Positions 1-9,121 of a stretch of DNA of 64,000 nucleotides are shown piece by piece. Source of the DNA: Taibaiella sp. (GTDB lineage: Bacteria; Bacteroidota; Bacteroidia; Chitinophagales; Chitinophagaceae); assembly GCA_016786705.1 (NCBI GenBank), contig JAEUVV010000009.1, positions 62,001 through 126,000 on the forward strand, given 5' to 3'. Below the pieces are notes generated by a model. The model was not told the DNA's origin and did no database searches. It saw only the letters and a list, made by a program, of their open reading frames with translations. Both the position numbers and the translations under genes were made by a program. Every line of letters starts with the position of its first letter. Position 1 is the first letter of the stretch.

Positions 1-697
1 CATTCTGATAGATCTCTTCAAAGATATCTTTGAAGCGGCCATCATATTTTTTCAGGATGGTATTTTTTGTAGACAGGTATAAAGGCCATTTTTTGCTTAA
101 AGCCTGGTTGAAACAAGAGCGGGCAAAGCCTTTAATGCTCTCATCGGTATTATACATGGCCAATGCAACGCCATCTCCTTTAAAGTTGTAAACTTCATAT
201 TCCTGAACCGTACCGTCCTCACCTTCAAACTTCACGGTCAGCTTACCAGGACCTTTGGTAACGAAATCTGTAGCGCGGTATTGATCTCCAAAAGCGTGAC
301 GGCCGATACAGATAGGAGCAGTCCAGTTAGGCACTAAACGTGGTACATTCTCACAAACGATAGGCTCGCGGAATACGGTACCATCAAGTATATTACGGAT
401 GGTCCCGTTCGGGGACTTCCACATTTGTTTCAATTTAAACTCTTCTACACGTTGCTCATCGGGCGTAATGGTAGCACATTTAATACCCACACCATATTGT
501 TTAATGGCATTAGCGGCATCAATGGTTACCTGGTCATCAGTAGCATCACGATGTTCCATACCCAGGTCGAAGTATTTAATATCTACATCGATATAAGGAA
601 GGATCAGTTTATCCTTGATAAATTTCCAGATGATACGGGTCATCTCATCTCCGTCCAGTTCCACTACAGGATTTGCTACCTTAATTTTTGAACTCAT
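1..697 (-). CDS. icd: NADP-dependent isocitrate dehydrogenase, N-terminal part (cut by window edge)
   Basis: Oxidative decarboxylation of isocitrate to 2-oxoglutarate in the TCA cycle, cytoplasmic. About 232 residues from the start codon at 697 are visible and the frame runs open off the left edge. The N-terminus ([20 protein letters not shown]) and the later segments [29 protein letters not shown] and [14 protein letters not shown] are those of the eukaryotic-type homodimeric NADP-IDH, not the E. coli Icd type. [12 protein letters not shown] carries substrate and NADP contact residues in this family. A 7-bp inverted repeat (732-738/744-750) lies in the upstream leader. The C-terminal half is outside the window. 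Confidence 0.95.
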   Translation of the reverse strand, partial: MSSKIKVANPVVELDGDEMTRIIWKFIKDKLILPYIDVDIKYFDLGMEHRDATDDQVTIDAANAIKQYGVGIKCATITPDEQRVEEFKLKQMWKSPNGTIRNILDGTVFREPIVCENVPRLVPNWTAPICIGRHAFGDQYRATDFVTKGPGKLTVKFEGEDGTVQEYEVYNFKGDGVALAMYNTDESIKGFARSCFNQALSKKWPLYLSTKNTILKKYDGRFKDIFEEIYQN

Positions 698-791
698 ATA
701 AAATTTGATTTTATGTTTTTAAATGAATATGGATTAGCAATGGGCTAATCTTGGCGAAAATAGGAAAATCAAACGAAAAAATATTTCCGCG

Positions 792-1685
792 TTAATCTTT
801 AGGCCAAAAATTTACAAAAGCTTGTTCTAAAAGCTCAAATCTGAATGTGTAACCTGTTTGCGGCAATACTTTACTGACCACATTATAGCTGTCCAGGGCC
901 AGGGAGTCTTCTGTACCGATCACTTTGGCACCGATCTTTACAGCGAATGCGGGTGCCGGTAAGCCTATAGGTACTTTAAGGGCTTTACGCAATGCTTTCA
1001 TAAAATACCGGTTAGACACAGGTTTCGGCGCGCATAGGTTTACCGGCGCCGTGATTTCTTTATGCGCTATGATCCAGAGCAGTACCTGGAAATAATCCTC
1101 CAGATGTATCCAGGACATCATTTGTTTGCCGGAACCCACGGTGCCACCCAGTCCCAGTTTACATAGTTTGACCAATTCGGCAAGGGAGCCGCCTTCCTTA
1201 GCCAGTACAATGCTGGTACGTAAAGCAACTCTCCTGGTTTTCGGTAACTCATATTGGTACAAGGCCGCTTCCCATTGTTTAGCTACTTCAGCCATAAATA
1301 TACCTTCCTTATCGGTATCACTTTCCTCGGTACATACTTCATCAACAGTACGCGGATAAATAGACATACCGCTGGCATTCAGCCAGAGTTCAGGCGGCTT
1401 GCTACACGCCCGAATGCATTCATTCATAATAGCAGTAGTCTTCACCCTGCTTTCCAGGATCTCCCTTTTATTAGCTTCCGTATGCCGGCAATTCACCGAT
1501 TTACCGGCAAGGTTGATCACCACGGCCGATTGATTTAAAGCGGCAGTAATACCTTCCCCGTCGTCCCAGCTCAACTCATCAGAACGGCCTATCGTTTTCA
1601 CCTTCCACCCTTCTTCCCGGAATTTGCGGCTGATATACTGTCCTATAAAACCCGATGCCCCTGCAATAAGTATTTGTTTTGCCAT
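792..1685 (-). CDS. TIGR01777-type NAD(P)-binding epimerase (YfcH-like)
   Basis: Extended-SDR-fold protein of about 297 residues. The nucleotide-binding glycine motif GASGFIG lies at residues 8-14, the middle has LWLNASGMSIYP, and the C-terminus has the DUF1731-like end typical of the TIGR01777/YfcH/SDR39U1 family. The substrate is unknown for most members. The open frame extends to 1820, but the ATG at 1685 (MAKQILIAGASG) puts the glycine motif at the usual place, and the 45 residues before it look like translated intergenic DNA. It lies downstream of the divergent C1 peptidase promoter and appears monocistronic. Confidence 0.85.
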   Translation of the reverse strand: MAKQILIAGASGFIGQYISRKFREEGWKVKTIGRSDELSWDDGEGITAALNQSAVVINLAGKSVNCRHTEANKREILESRVKTTAIMNECIRACSKPPELWLNASGMSIYPRTVDEVCTEESDTDKEGIFMAEVAKQWEAALYQYELPKTRRVALRTSIVLAKEGGSLAELVKLCKLGLGGTVGSGKQMMSWIHLEDYFQVLLWIIAHKEITAPVNLCAPKPVSNRYFMKALRKALKVPIGLPAPAFAVKIGAKVIGTEDSLALDSYNVVSKVLPQTGYTFRFELLEQAFVNFWPKD

Positions 1686-1833
1686 ATAATCATGTTTAAT
1701 AAAGAGTGAGTAATGATAAATACTGTTCGATACAGTATTGCTTTTATACGAAAACATAAAAATAAGGGTATAATCTATAGCAGGAATATAAAATACCCCT
1801 AAATCTACCCCATAGCCCATAGGTGAATTTTAC

Positions 1834-1841
1834 TAACTTTG
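1834..1841 (+). promoter_or_regulatory. -7 promoter element of the C1 peptidase gene
   Basis: TAACTTTG matches the Bacteroidota -7 consensus TAnnTTTG exactly and lies 41 bases before the ATG at 1883. No clear -33 element was seen. Confidence 0.55.
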
Positions 1842-1882
1842 AAGGTCTGAATCAGAAAAATTAATAAAAATAAAATATAGAA

Positions 1883-3079
1883 ATGAAAAAAATCACGTTG
1901 AGCATTATTGCAGGAATGTTTGTTTTCAGCGCGGCCATGGCCCAGGACAACCTGGTAAAAGCTACCAGCGGCACTAAAGTAGACACTGCAAAGAAAGCGT
2001 ACCGTTTTACCGAAGTGATCAATATAGATCGTACTGCTGTGGAAAACCAGGGTAGTTCAGGTACCTGCTGGAGTTATGCTACCGGTTCTTTTTTAGAATC
2101 TGAAATGATCAAGGCCGGCCGAAAGCCGATCCATTTATCCAAGATCTTTCATGCCCGCAAACAATATGAAGACAAATCCGATGTATATGTGCGCATGGGT
2201 GGCAATATAGGCTGGGGCGATGGTGGTGAACCGCACGATGTGATCAACAGCTTACGTAAATATGGTACCGTACCCCAGGAGGTATACAGCGGGCTGACTG
2301 CAGGCGCTACGCGTAATAATTTCGGCGAAATGCAGGCAGTGCTGGAAGGTATGCTGAAAGGTGTGGCTGCCAATAAAAACGGTACCATTAACCCGGTTTG
2401 GAAATCCTTAGTCAGCAATACCCTGGATGCTTATCTTGGAAAAGTACCGGAATCATTTACTTACGCAGGTAAAAATTACACCCCTAAATCGTTTGCGAAA
2501 GAGGTAGTAGGCCTTAACCCCGATGACTATATCGAATTCATGTCCCAGACCAATACCCCTTATTGGGAAAAAGCCATGATGATGGTACCGGACAACTGGT
2601 CTTTTGAATGGGTGAATAATATCCCTATGCAGGAAATCACTAATATCATTGACCATGCTTTAAAACAAGGTTATACCGTGACCTGGGCAACAGATGTATC
2701 TGAGCCTTACTTCTCCTGGCCAAACGGTGTGGCTTATGTACCGGAAAACGCGATGAACCTGGATGCAAAAAGAATGAAAAAAGAGGAAAAAGATGCCTTG
2801 TTTACTGAAGTAAGAAAAGAACTGACGATCACGCCTGAGATCCGCCAGGTAGGCCTGGACAACCAGACTACTACAGATGATCATGGTATGCACATCGTAG
2901 GTATGTCTAAAGACCAGAACGGGAAAGAGTATTATATTGTCAAGAACTCCTGGGGGGAAGATAATGACTACAAAGGTTATTTAAATGTATCTAAGGCTTA
3001 TGTTCAATTAAAGACAACAGCAATACTTCTGAATAAAAAAGGAGTTCCTGCTTCTATCCTGAACAAAGTTCAAAAATAA
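1883..3079 (+). CDS. Secreted C1-family aminopeptidase (bleomycin hydrolase/PepC-like)
   Basis: Papain-fold cysteine peptidase, 398 residues, with a signal peptide (residues 1-20, cleavage after AMA). The catalytic triad is readable: Cys62 in NQGSSGTCWSYA, His337 in DDHGMHIVG, and Asn355 in YIVKNSWGED. The insert between Cys and His and the overall length fit the BleC/PepC group (MEROPS C1B) rather than plain papains. The signal peptide implies periplasmic or surface action, unlike cytoplasmic PepC, and this exported form is common in Bacteroidota. It is monocistronic, with its own promoter and a strong terminator at 3097-3129. Confidence 0.9.
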   Translation: MKKITLSIIAGMFVFSAAMAQDNLVKATSGTKVDTAKKAYRFTEVINIDRTAVENQGSSGTCWSYATGSFLESEMIKAGRKPIHLSKIFHARKQYEDKSDVYVRMGGNIGWGDGGEPHDVINSLRKYGTVPQEVYSGLTAGATRNNFGEMQAVLEGMLKGVAANKNGTINPVWKSLVSNTLDAYLGKVPESFTYAGKNYTPKSFAKEVVGLNPDDYIEFMSQTNTPYWEKAMMMVPDNWSFEWVNNIPMQEITNIIDHALKQGYTVTWATDVSEPYFSWPNGVAYVPENAMNLDAKRMKKEEKDALFTEVRKELTITPEIRQVGLDNQTTTDDHGMHIVGMSKDQNGKEYYIVKNSWGEDNDYKGYLNVSKAYVQLKTTAILLNKKGVPASILNKVQK

Positions 3080-3096
3080 GTAAAGCAATTAAACAT

Positions 3097-3129
3097 AAAG
3101 AAGCCTGGCAGTCGCTGCCAGGCTTCTTT
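3097..3129 (+). terminator. Rho-independent terminator after the C1 peptidase
   Basis: A 14-bp perfect stem (3097-3110 with 3116-3129) and 5-base loop are followed by TATT. It can also serve the convergent gene at 3159-3791, whose transcript reads into the complementary T-rich side. Confidence 0.85.
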
Positions 3130-3158
3130 TATTAGCACAAATTAAAAGTTTTGCAAGA

Positions 3159-3791
3159 TTAGAAACGCCAGTAAACACCACCATTTACGATACCTTTGGA
3201 ACCAAAAGCGATTTCACAAAAACCACCCACTTTTTGACCAAAGTTGGCTCCAATAGCCGTTAATTGCGCACTAGGATAGGCCCAGTTGGTTCGGTCGGTT
3301 TCAAACGTAGGATCTACGATATCATCTTTAGCAATGGCATAGCGCCCTACTCCGCCGCCGATCAGCAAACCGCTATACAACGTTATATATTTTTGCTGCC
3401 ACCATTTATAATTCACCCCGATCAGTAAGCTGGCGAAATTCCGGGTATGATCAGATTGACCCGGGTTATTTTCACTATAATATTTCACCTGCTCAAAACC
3501 CGCGTGGATCAAAAATTCGGTATTAACATTACTGCTCCAGGCATATTGCAGGGTCAAAGGAACAATATTGGCTTTCCCCGAAACCGCAGGGTCTAAAGCT
3601 TTGGTATACCAGACATTTTTACGGGCCGGCATAGTACCGGGAGCCAATACGCCCAGCTGTAGTTTGTGATAGATCGAACGGTTACGCTCCCCCCGGGCAT
3701 TCCGGATTGAAACGCCGCCCTCATTGTAGCGCTGTGCCAATGTACCCAGGCTTAAAGCCAGGCCTGTAACCATTAAAATTATCTTCTTCAT
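3159..3791 (-). CDS. Secreted beta-barrel-like envelope protein, paralogue of upstream gene
   Basis: 210 residues, family not recognised. It has a signal peptide (MKKIILMVTGLALSLGTLAQ) and an aromatic- and Gly-rich mature part with alternating hydrophobic segments, ending in an aromatic residue (VYWRF), as outer-membrane beta-barrels do. It resembles the product at 3792-4418 in layout: an N-terminal GVSIRNARG-type segment, a mid-section YKWW/YKWL...LYSGLLIGG, and a C-terminal GLFGEAGYG/FCEIAFGSKG motif followed by a short strand. Start and stop of the pair abut with no gap, so they are almost certainly co-translated. No function is assigned. Confidence 0.8.
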   Translation of the reverse strand: MKKIILMVTGLALSLGTLAQRYNEGGVSIRNARGERNRSIYHKLQLGVLAPGTMPARKNVWYTKALDPAVSGKANIVPLTLQYAWSSNVNTEFLIHAGFEQVKYYSENNPGQSDHTRNFASLLIGVNYKWWQQKYITLYSGLLIGGGVGRYAIAKDDIVDPTFETDRTNWAYPSAQLTAIGANFGQKVGGFCEIAFGSKGIVNGGVYWRF

Positions 3792-4418
3792 TTAAATGCT
3801 ATAAAATGCTCCGGCATAAACTAATCCCTTTGTTCCGTATCCTGCTTCACCGAATAACCCAAAATTCGAGAATTTATATTGGATTCCCAAAGCAATTAAC
3901 TGAATACTTCCATAACCGACCCTGGAAGTATTGGTATAACCATTGCCATTAATCGTTTCCCGAACTTTTTGAACGGAAGACCCTAGTGTGATACCGGAAT
4001 ACAAACGCAAATGATCCCGGTACAGCCATTTGTAATGCATACCCAGCCCATAGGTACTTTGATCCACTCTGTAGATTGCCTGTAACTGAGGCGTATTGAC
4101 TCGACCCTCAACTTTTTCGTACAGGTACCGTAAATGAATCGCGATCCTTTGCCAGTTATAGGCATATTCGAATTGCATACCGGGAATAACTACCCGGTAA
4201 GTATACCCCTTAGCCGGCCTGAGGCTCCAGGCTATATCCCCGTCATAGTTCAGGCTGCGGATCAAATTAATGCCGGCTGACAACTGGTGGTACTGCTCAA
4301 ACTCTTGCTCTCCTTTATAAATCCTGCCTTTAATCCGGTTAACATTTACCCCGCTATACTGTTGTGCAAAAAGTACCTTTCCGAACAGGGAAAATATTAA
4401 GATGCATATACTTCTCAT
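3792..4418 (-). CDS. Secreted beta-barrel-like envelope protein (first of a pair)
   Basis: 208 residues, signal peptide MRSICILIFSLFGKVLFAQ, then a strand-rich sequence with many Tyr and Gly residues. The segments YKWLYRDHLRLYSGITLGSS and GLFGEAGYGTKGLVYAGAFY are matched in the next gene. The stop codon touches the start codon of that gene (3791). Probably an outer-membrane protein of 8-10 strands, but this is inference from composition. Function unknown. Confidence 0.8.
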   Translation of the reverse strand: MRSICILIFSLFGKVLFAQQYSGVNVNRIKGRIYKGEQEFEQYHQLSAGINLIRSLNYDGDIAWSLRPAKGYTYRVVIPGMQFEYAYNWQRIAIHLRYLYEKVEGRVNTPQLQAIYRVDQSTYGLGMHYKWLYRDHLRLYSGITLGSSVQKVRETINGNGYTNTSRVGYGSIQLIALGIQYKFSNFGLFGEAGYGTKGLVYAGAFYSI

Positions 4419-4615
4419 GCTTTATTCAATTTATAAGAAAAACGATGATGTATAAGCGGTCAATAGTCTATCCGCCGGCCAATGTTTCCAATTCATAGAT
4501 TTATTTACATAACGCATCATAAGCTCTTTTATACATATCCTTTCCCTTTTTTATCTGCGCGCACGTTTCCAATGTATTGCTCCGCTTTGTACTCATAATT
4601 TCGGGGATTAATCTT

Positions 4616-4623
4616 TACCTTTG
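4616..4623 (+). promoter_or_regulatory. -7 promoter element of the mutase gene
   Basis: TACCTTTG matches TAnnTTTG. It lies 26 bases before the ATG at 4649 and downstream of the in-frame upstream start at 4577, which argues for the 4649 start. Confidence 0.6.
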
Positions 4624-4648
4624 TTGGCTAAAAATTACATTTTTTCGA

Positions 4649-6781
4649 ATGCGAAAAGATTTTTCCCAAATACCATTTACCAATGTGCTCGAAGAAAGTA
4701 CGGCCGGCGAAACGGCTACTTTTACGACCGCAGAAGGTATCCCGGTTAAAAGTAACTTCAGCGAGGCTGATATTAAAAATAAAAAGCAACTGCAGCTGGC
4801 TGCCGGTATAGCTCCTTTCCTTAGGGGCCCCTACAGCAGCATGTATGTGCAAAAGCCCTGGACGATCCGCCAATATGCCGGCTTCAGTACCGCGGAAGAA
4901 AGTAATGCTTTCTATCGCCGCAACCTGGCTGCCGGGCAGAAAGGCCTTTCCGTAGCCTTTGACCTGGCTACCCACCGGGGCTACGACAGTGATCATGAGC
5001 GTGTGGTAGGCGATGTGGGAAAAGCAGGTGTAGCTATTGATTCCATCCTGGATATGAAGATCCTTTTCGACCAGATCCCCCTGGACGAGATGAGCGTTTC
5101 CATGACGATGAACGGTGCCGTGTTACCGATCCTGGCCTTCTATGTAGTCGCTGCCGAAGAACAGGGCGTATCTATGGATAAGCTTTCCGGTACCATCCAG
5201 AATGATATTCTTAAAGAATTCATGGTACGGAATACTTACGTATACCCGCCGGAGCATTCCATGAAGATCATCGCCGATATTTTTGAGTTTACCTCGCGGA
5301 ACATGCCTAAATTTAATTCCATTTCCATCAGTGGTTACCACATGCAGGAAGCAGGCGCTACGGCTGATATCGAGCTGGCCTATACGCTGGCAGATGGTTT
5401 GGAATATATCCGTACCGGTATCAAGGCAGGTTTGAAAATTGACGATTTCGCGCCCCGCCTGTCTTTCTTCTGGGCCATAGGGATGAACCATTTTATGGAA
5501 ATCGCCAAAATGCGTGCCGCACGTATGCTTTGGGCGAAAATCGTAAAACAGTTCGACCCGCTCAAAGAAAAAAGTATGGCTTTACGTACCCACTGCCAGA
5601 CCAGTGGCTGGAGCCTTACCGAGCAGGATCCTTTTAATAATGTAGCGCGTACAGCTATTGAAGCATTGGCCGCAGCTATGGGCCACACCCAAAGCCTGCA
5701 CACCAATGCCCTGGATGAGGCCATTGCCTTGCCTACCGACTTCAGTGCCCGTATCGCCAGGAATACACAGATCATTTTACAGACCGAAACGGATATCTGC
5801 CGTACGGTAGACCCCTGGGGTGGCTCTTACTACGTAGAATACCTGACCGAGCAGATCGCGGAAAAAGCCTGGACACTGATCGAGGAAGTAGAATCCCTGG
5901 GTGGTATGGCAAAAGCCATAGAAACCGGGGTACCTAAAATGCGCATCGAAGAAGCGGCAGCGAAAAAACAGGCCCGTGTAGATGGCGGACTGGACACGAT
6001 TGTAGGGGTCAACAACTATATCACCGATGAAAAATCTGATATTGAGATTCTTGAGGTAGATAATACCAAAGTACGCGAACAGCAGCTGGCGCGCCTGGCG
6101 CAGCTTAAAGCGGAAAGAGATAACGCAGCCGTGCAGGAAGCCCTGGACGCACTGACGCAAGCCGCGAAAACCGGTGAAGGTAATTTACTGGCATTAGCCA
6201 TAGATGCCGCCAGGAAAAGAGCCACCCTGGGCGAAATTTCCTATGCCCTGGAAAAAATATTCGGCCGCTACCAGGCCCGCATCCGGAGTATTTCCGGCGT
6301 ATATTCAAAAGAGATCGCCATGGATGAAAACTTTAAAAAAGCCCGTGAACTGGCCGACCTGTTTGCGCAGGAAGAAGGGCGCCGCCCCAGGATCATGGTC
6401 GCCAAAATGGGCCAGGATGGCCACGACCGCGGCGCGAAAGTGATCGCTACAAGCTTTGCAGACCTTGGCTTTGATGTAGACATCGGGCCATTGTTCCAGA
6501 CTCCTGCAGAAGCAGCCAAACAAGCAGTAGAGAATGATGTGCATATTCTTGGGGTATCCAGCCTTGCAGCAGGACATAAAACCCTGGTGCCGCAGGTGAT
6601 CGAAGAGCTAAAAAAATATGGCCGTGAAGACATTATGGTCGTTGCCGGCGGTGTGATCCCGCAGCAGGACTATGATTTCCTGTACCAGGCTGGCGTAAGC
6701 TTTGTATTTGGCCCGGGAACCATCATTGCTAAATCGGCGATTGATATCCTGAATAAGCTGCTGGGGACTACCGCATCTTAA
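4649..6781 (+). CDS. scpA: Methylmalonyl-CoA mutase, catalytic/B12-binding chain
   Basis: Interconverts methylmalonyl-CoA and succinyl-CoA with adenosylcobalamin. 710 residues, the usual length of a complete large subunit. The N-terminal TIM-barrel mutase domain (about 1-540) has [20 protein letters not shown] and [11 protein letters not shown]; the C-terminal cobalamin domain has the DxHxxG motif as DGHDRG at about residue 590, with SSLAAGH and VVAGGVIP after it. The start was chosen by the promoter at 4616 and by homology of [10 protein letters not shown]. The small subunit gene usually found beside it in Bacteroidota is absent here, so the enzyme is either a homodimer or its partner is elsewhere. 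Symbol given by family; mutA/mcmA are alternatives. Confidence 0.95.
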   Translation: MRKDFSQIPFTNVLEESTAGETATFTTAEGIPVKSNFSEADIKNKKQLQLAAGIAPFLRGPYSSMYVQKPWTIRQYAGFSTAEESNAFYRRNLAAGQKGLSVAFDLATHRGYDSDHERVVGDVGKAGVAIDSILDMKILFDQIPLDEMSVSMTMNGAVLPILAFYVVAAEEQGVSMDKLSGTIQNDILKEFMVRNTYVYPPEHSMKIIADIFEFTSRNMPKFNSISISGYHMQEAGATADIELAYTLADGLEYIRTGIKAGLKIDDFAPRLSFFWAIGMNHFMEIAKMRAARMLWAKIVKQFDPLKEKSMALRTHCQTSGWSLTEQDPFNNVARTAIEALAAAMGHTQSLHTNALDEAIALPTDFSARIARNTQIILQTETDICRTVDPWGGSYYVEYLTEQIAEKAWTLIEEVESLGGMAKAIETGVPKMRIEEAAAKKQARVDGGLDTIVGVNNYITDEKSDIEILEVDNTKVREQQLARLAQLKAERDNAAVQEALDALTQAAKTGEGNLLALAIDAARKRATLGEISYALEKIFGRYQARIRSISGVYSKEIAMDENFKKARELADLFAQEEGRRPRIMVAKMGQDGHDRGAKVIATSFADLGFDVDIGPLFQTPAEAAKQAVENDVHILGVSSLAAGHKTLVPQVIEELKKYGREDIMVVAGGVIPQQDYDFLYQAGVSFVFGPGTIIAKSAIDILNKLLGTTAS

Positions 6782-6801
6782 CAATTATTATCAAATAATA
6801 T

Positions 6802-6847
6802 AAAAAGCAATTGTGATCTCTTATTTTTTAGGGCACAATTGCTTTTT
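6802..6847 (+). terminator. Terminator after methylmalonyl-CoA mutase
   Basis: A 14-bp perfect inverted repeat (6802-6815 with 6834-6847) with an 18-base loop and T-rich 3' side. It ends the mutase transcript. Confidence 0.8.
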
Positions 6848-6940
6848 CTTTATACGGATGAATAAATTAACCTATAGCACTTTTTCAAAAATAGCAAACT
6901 AATTATAGAATTAAATTGGTATCGTTAGAAGCGTTTATTA

Positions 6941-8095
6941 TTAACCTCCTAAGTTTACCACCCGTTGTACACTCTTTTTACTTCCCTCAAGTTCAACTTC
7001 AACACAAGGCTGGGTAATAGTACTTTTCTTCCCTTTCAATTTACCTTCCTTGTTATATTCATACGTGGTTACGTTGCATAGCGTACCATCGGCCGAGCAA
7101 AACGTTTCCTGGTGTATACTCCCACCTGGCTGATGATAGGAAACACTGTAAAATCGTTTATCAGGCAGCTGCAATTCATAATGAGTTTTTTGCTTAAAAT
7201 CATTGTACCTTTCTGTATAAAGATAACTTGGACACCAATCAGAAAACTTCCTATACTCCCTGATATCCCCATCTTCAAACCGGGCGATGTATTCCGCATA
7301 CAAATTGTTAAAATGACTGTAGAAATATTCATTTTTTACGGAATAACTGTCAGGCGGCAGATTGGTAATATGGTGACAGTGTGTGTCCGTAGTAATCCGG
7401 GGTAAATTTTTTGACAGATAGAAAAAACGATCTCCATCTGTTTTAATGAAATACTTGTTTCGTTCAATAGTTACAACGCTATCCGTGCTTCGCTTTATTT
7501 TTAAGTCAATCATTTGTGTTATTTGGCCACTTTGAGGCATTAACTGTTTACCTGTGCTTATACTGTTCTTCTCGAAATCATTGTAGTAGGTATAAATACT
7601 GTCGCCCAGCGCTATACCGTTTGGATTGTAGGTAGCATTTATTTTATAAACCCCTGCAAATAGCGGAACGCCAAAACTGTGGTGGGAAGTATTTTGGGTA
7701 TGATAATTATAGTAATTTTCAAAATCATTAAGGTAAATACGGACAACAACTTGCTCTAATGGTTTTAGGTATTTGATAGCAACCGTTCCTGTGTCATGAA
7801 CCATCATATTAAGCATTCTATCTTCTGTGTAACGAAGTAGCAGCGTGTTGTCAGCCTTGTCGTAAGCACTAAGATAAAATAGTTTTTGCCCTGTATTCTG
7901 GGTATGCGGCAGCAATACAGGAAGTGTTCTCTCTTTGTCGTTATTAGTAATAGTAATTAAAATCGTTATTTTTTCACCTTCATAATAGCTTTCTTTATCC
8001 GTGCTGAGGATAAAGCTAACAGGATGATATTTAAGGTTGGCCAGAGATAAACCAGCATACAACATCAAACTAAAAAATAAAGTCACTGCCCTCAT
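6941..8095 (-). CDS. Secreted protein of unknown function, Ig-like N-terminus
   Basis: 384 residues. A hydrophobic signal peptide (MRAVTLFFSLMLYAGLSLA) is followed by a segment with strand pattern like a secreted Ig/intracellular-protease-inhibitor-type fold (LSTDKESYYEGEKITILITI, residues about 30-50). The C-terminal part has repeated Tyr/Asp/Gly strands (EYIARFEDGDIREYRKF, TYEYNKEGKLKGKKST) loosely like MORN/YwqK antitoxin-type repeats. No enzyme motif was found. It lies downstream of the MaoC gene on the same strand with a 109-base gap that contains a hairpin, so probably transcribed separately. Confidence 0.7.
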   Translation of the reverse strand: MRAVTLFFSLMLYAGLSLANLKYHPVSFILSTDKESYYEGEKITILITITNNDKERTLPVLLPHTQNTGQKLFYLSAYDKADNTLLLRYTEDRMLNMMVHDTGTVAIKYLKPLEQVVVRIYLNDFENYYNYHTQNTSHHSFGVPLFAGVYKINATYNPNGIALGDSIYTYYNDFEKNSISTGKQLMPQSGQITQMIDLKIKRSTDSVVTIERNKYFIKTDGDRFFYLSKNLPRITTDTHCHHITNLPPDSYSVKNEYFYSHFNNLYAEYIARFEDGDIREYRKFSDWCPSYLYTERYNDFKQKTHYELQLPDKRFYSVSYHQPGGSIHQETFCSADGTLCNVTTYEYNKEGKLKGKKSTITQPCVEVELEGSKKSVQRVVNLGG

Positions 8096-8157
8096 TTAAA
8101 AAAAATTTATTGAAATGATTACTTACTGTTCTTATTAACGGTTGGTATTAAAGAATA

Positions 8158-8180
8158 AAGGAACACAATTCGTGTCCCTT
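8158..8180 (-). terminator. Hairpin after the MaoC gene
   Basis: Inverted repeat of about 9 bp with one wobble (8158-8166 with 8172-8180) around a short loop, followed on the minus strand by a T-rich stretch. Likely terminator. Confidence 0.5.
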
Positions 8181-8204
8181 CATTGTTGTAACATCTTATT
8201 ATAA

Positions 8205-8618
8205 TTACGCCCAGACATACTGCTTTTTATTCATCAAGGTCGCTTCCCCGGTTATGGTCTGCTCCCCTGTGGTTTCATCAAATACCTCGCAGGTATATGT
8301 TACCCGGTGCTTCTCTGCATTGATTTCTTTTACCGTAATTACCCCGATATATTTTTGCCCTGTAAACATTGGGCGCAGCCATTTTACACTTTGAGCCATA
8401 TACACCGTACCATCCGCATACCAAAGTGTACCGAATATACGGGTAAAAATACTGGCGCCTAAAAACCCGTGAATGATCCTGCGGCCAAACATGGAATTTT
8501 TGCCGGCTTCTTCATCTATATGTAAAGGATTGGTATCCCCGCTTACTTTGGCATACATATCCACTTCTTCCTGGGTGTAACTGAATTCCTGCTTGAACTG
8601 GTCTCCGACTTTAAACAT
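8205..8618 (-). CDS. MaoC-family (R)-specific enoyl-CoA hydratase/dehydratase
   Basis: 137-residue single hotdog domain. The hydratase-2 motif is clear: DTNPLHIDEEAG (about residues 28-39), with Asp and His at the catalytic positions, followed by FGRRIIHGFLGASIF. Members hydrate trans-2-enoyl-CoA to (R)-3-hydroxyacyl-CoA in fatty acid or polyester metabolism. The exact chain length or substrate cannot be read. Upstream leader is A/T-rich with no clear ribosome binding site. Confidence 0.9.
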   Translation of the reverse strand: MFKVGDQFKQEFSYTQEEVDMYAKVSGDTNPLHIDEEAGKNSMFGRRIIHGFLGASIFTRIFGTLWYADGTVYMAQSVKWLRPMFTGQKYIGVITVKEINAEKHRVTYTCEVFDETTGEQTITGEATLMNKKQYVWA

Positions 8619-8787
8619 AAGTACTTATTTTTTAGATTTTGGAAAAAATATTGGTTTATAGGCTTCTAAGTAAAGAAAATTCCGGGAATATGCAAAGAAT
8701 ATTAAAATATAAAAAAATAGCTTTTCACTACGCCTTAGTTTGGCGCACCTGCTTCCTTTCTTTGTATGGAAATTAAAGCTCAATATT

Positions 8788-9078
8788 ATGGAAGCGCAAC
8801 TGCAAAACAGCCCGGCACTATTACATATTGCTCCCGTCCAGGCGGAACAAAATCAAAGTATCAGCTTTTTACCTTACCAGGACCTGATAGTGAAAGCCTT
8901 ATGTGATTTCAGCAATGATGTTTTATCTTATACCGCTATGCTGGACATAGCAAAGGAAGAAATAGAGCTGCTGCTGATCGCGAAGGCTAATAACCCGGGA
9001 AAGATCAATATCGAAAGACTGATTCCACGGAATGTACGCCTGGCCGTGCTCAATAAACTGAATAAATTAATGGCATAA
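8788..9078 (+). CDS. Small conserved-looking protein of unknown function
   Basis: 96 residues from the ATG at 8788; an in-frame ATG at 8740 is upstream but lies next to promoter-like DNA (TTTGG at 8739-8743 and a CTTTG-containing box near 8760). No signal peptide and no membrane segment. The C-terminal two thirds is predicted helical, with charged and Leu/Ile heptad-like spacing (LDIAKEEIELLLIAKA). Not recognised. It is followed at once by a shared terminator and the convergent pyrE gene. Confidence 0.6.
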   Translation: MEAQLQNSPALLHIAPVQAEQNQSISFLPYQDLIVKALCDFSNDVLSYTAMLDIAKEEIELLLIAKANNPGKINIERLIPRNVRLAVLNKLNKLMA

Positions 9079-9081
9079 AAA

Positions 9082-9110
9082 ATAAGGGCAGGTCGCTGAC
9101 CTGCCCTTAT
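9082..9110 (-). terminator. Bidirectional terminator between the small ORF and pyrE
   Basis: 13-bp perfect stem (9082-9094 with 9098-9110), 3-base loop. On the minus strand it is followed by TTTTTT, the best orientation for ending pyrE. It also lies 3 bases after the plus-strand ORF. Confidence 0.85.
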
Positions 9111-9121
9111 CCGCAATTATT

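Noticed and set aside
399..691. Two plus-strand open frames of 65 and 88 residues inside the isocitrate dehydrogenase gene
   Set aside because: They lie antisense to a clearly conserved coding region and show no motif, promoter or ribosome site.
732..750. 7-bp inverted repeat in the isocitrate dehydrogenase leader as an operator
   Set aside because: Too short and single to call; it is only mentioned in the gene entry.
1686..1820. 45-residue N-terminal extension of the TIGR01777 epimerase
   Set aside because: It precedes the glycine-rich nucleotide motif that normally lies at the start of this family and lacks conservation features.
4577..4648. Upstream start for methylmalonyl-CoA mutase
   Set aside because: The -7 promoter box at 4616 lies inside this extension, and the added 24 residues look like hydrophobic translated leader, not a mature N-terminus.
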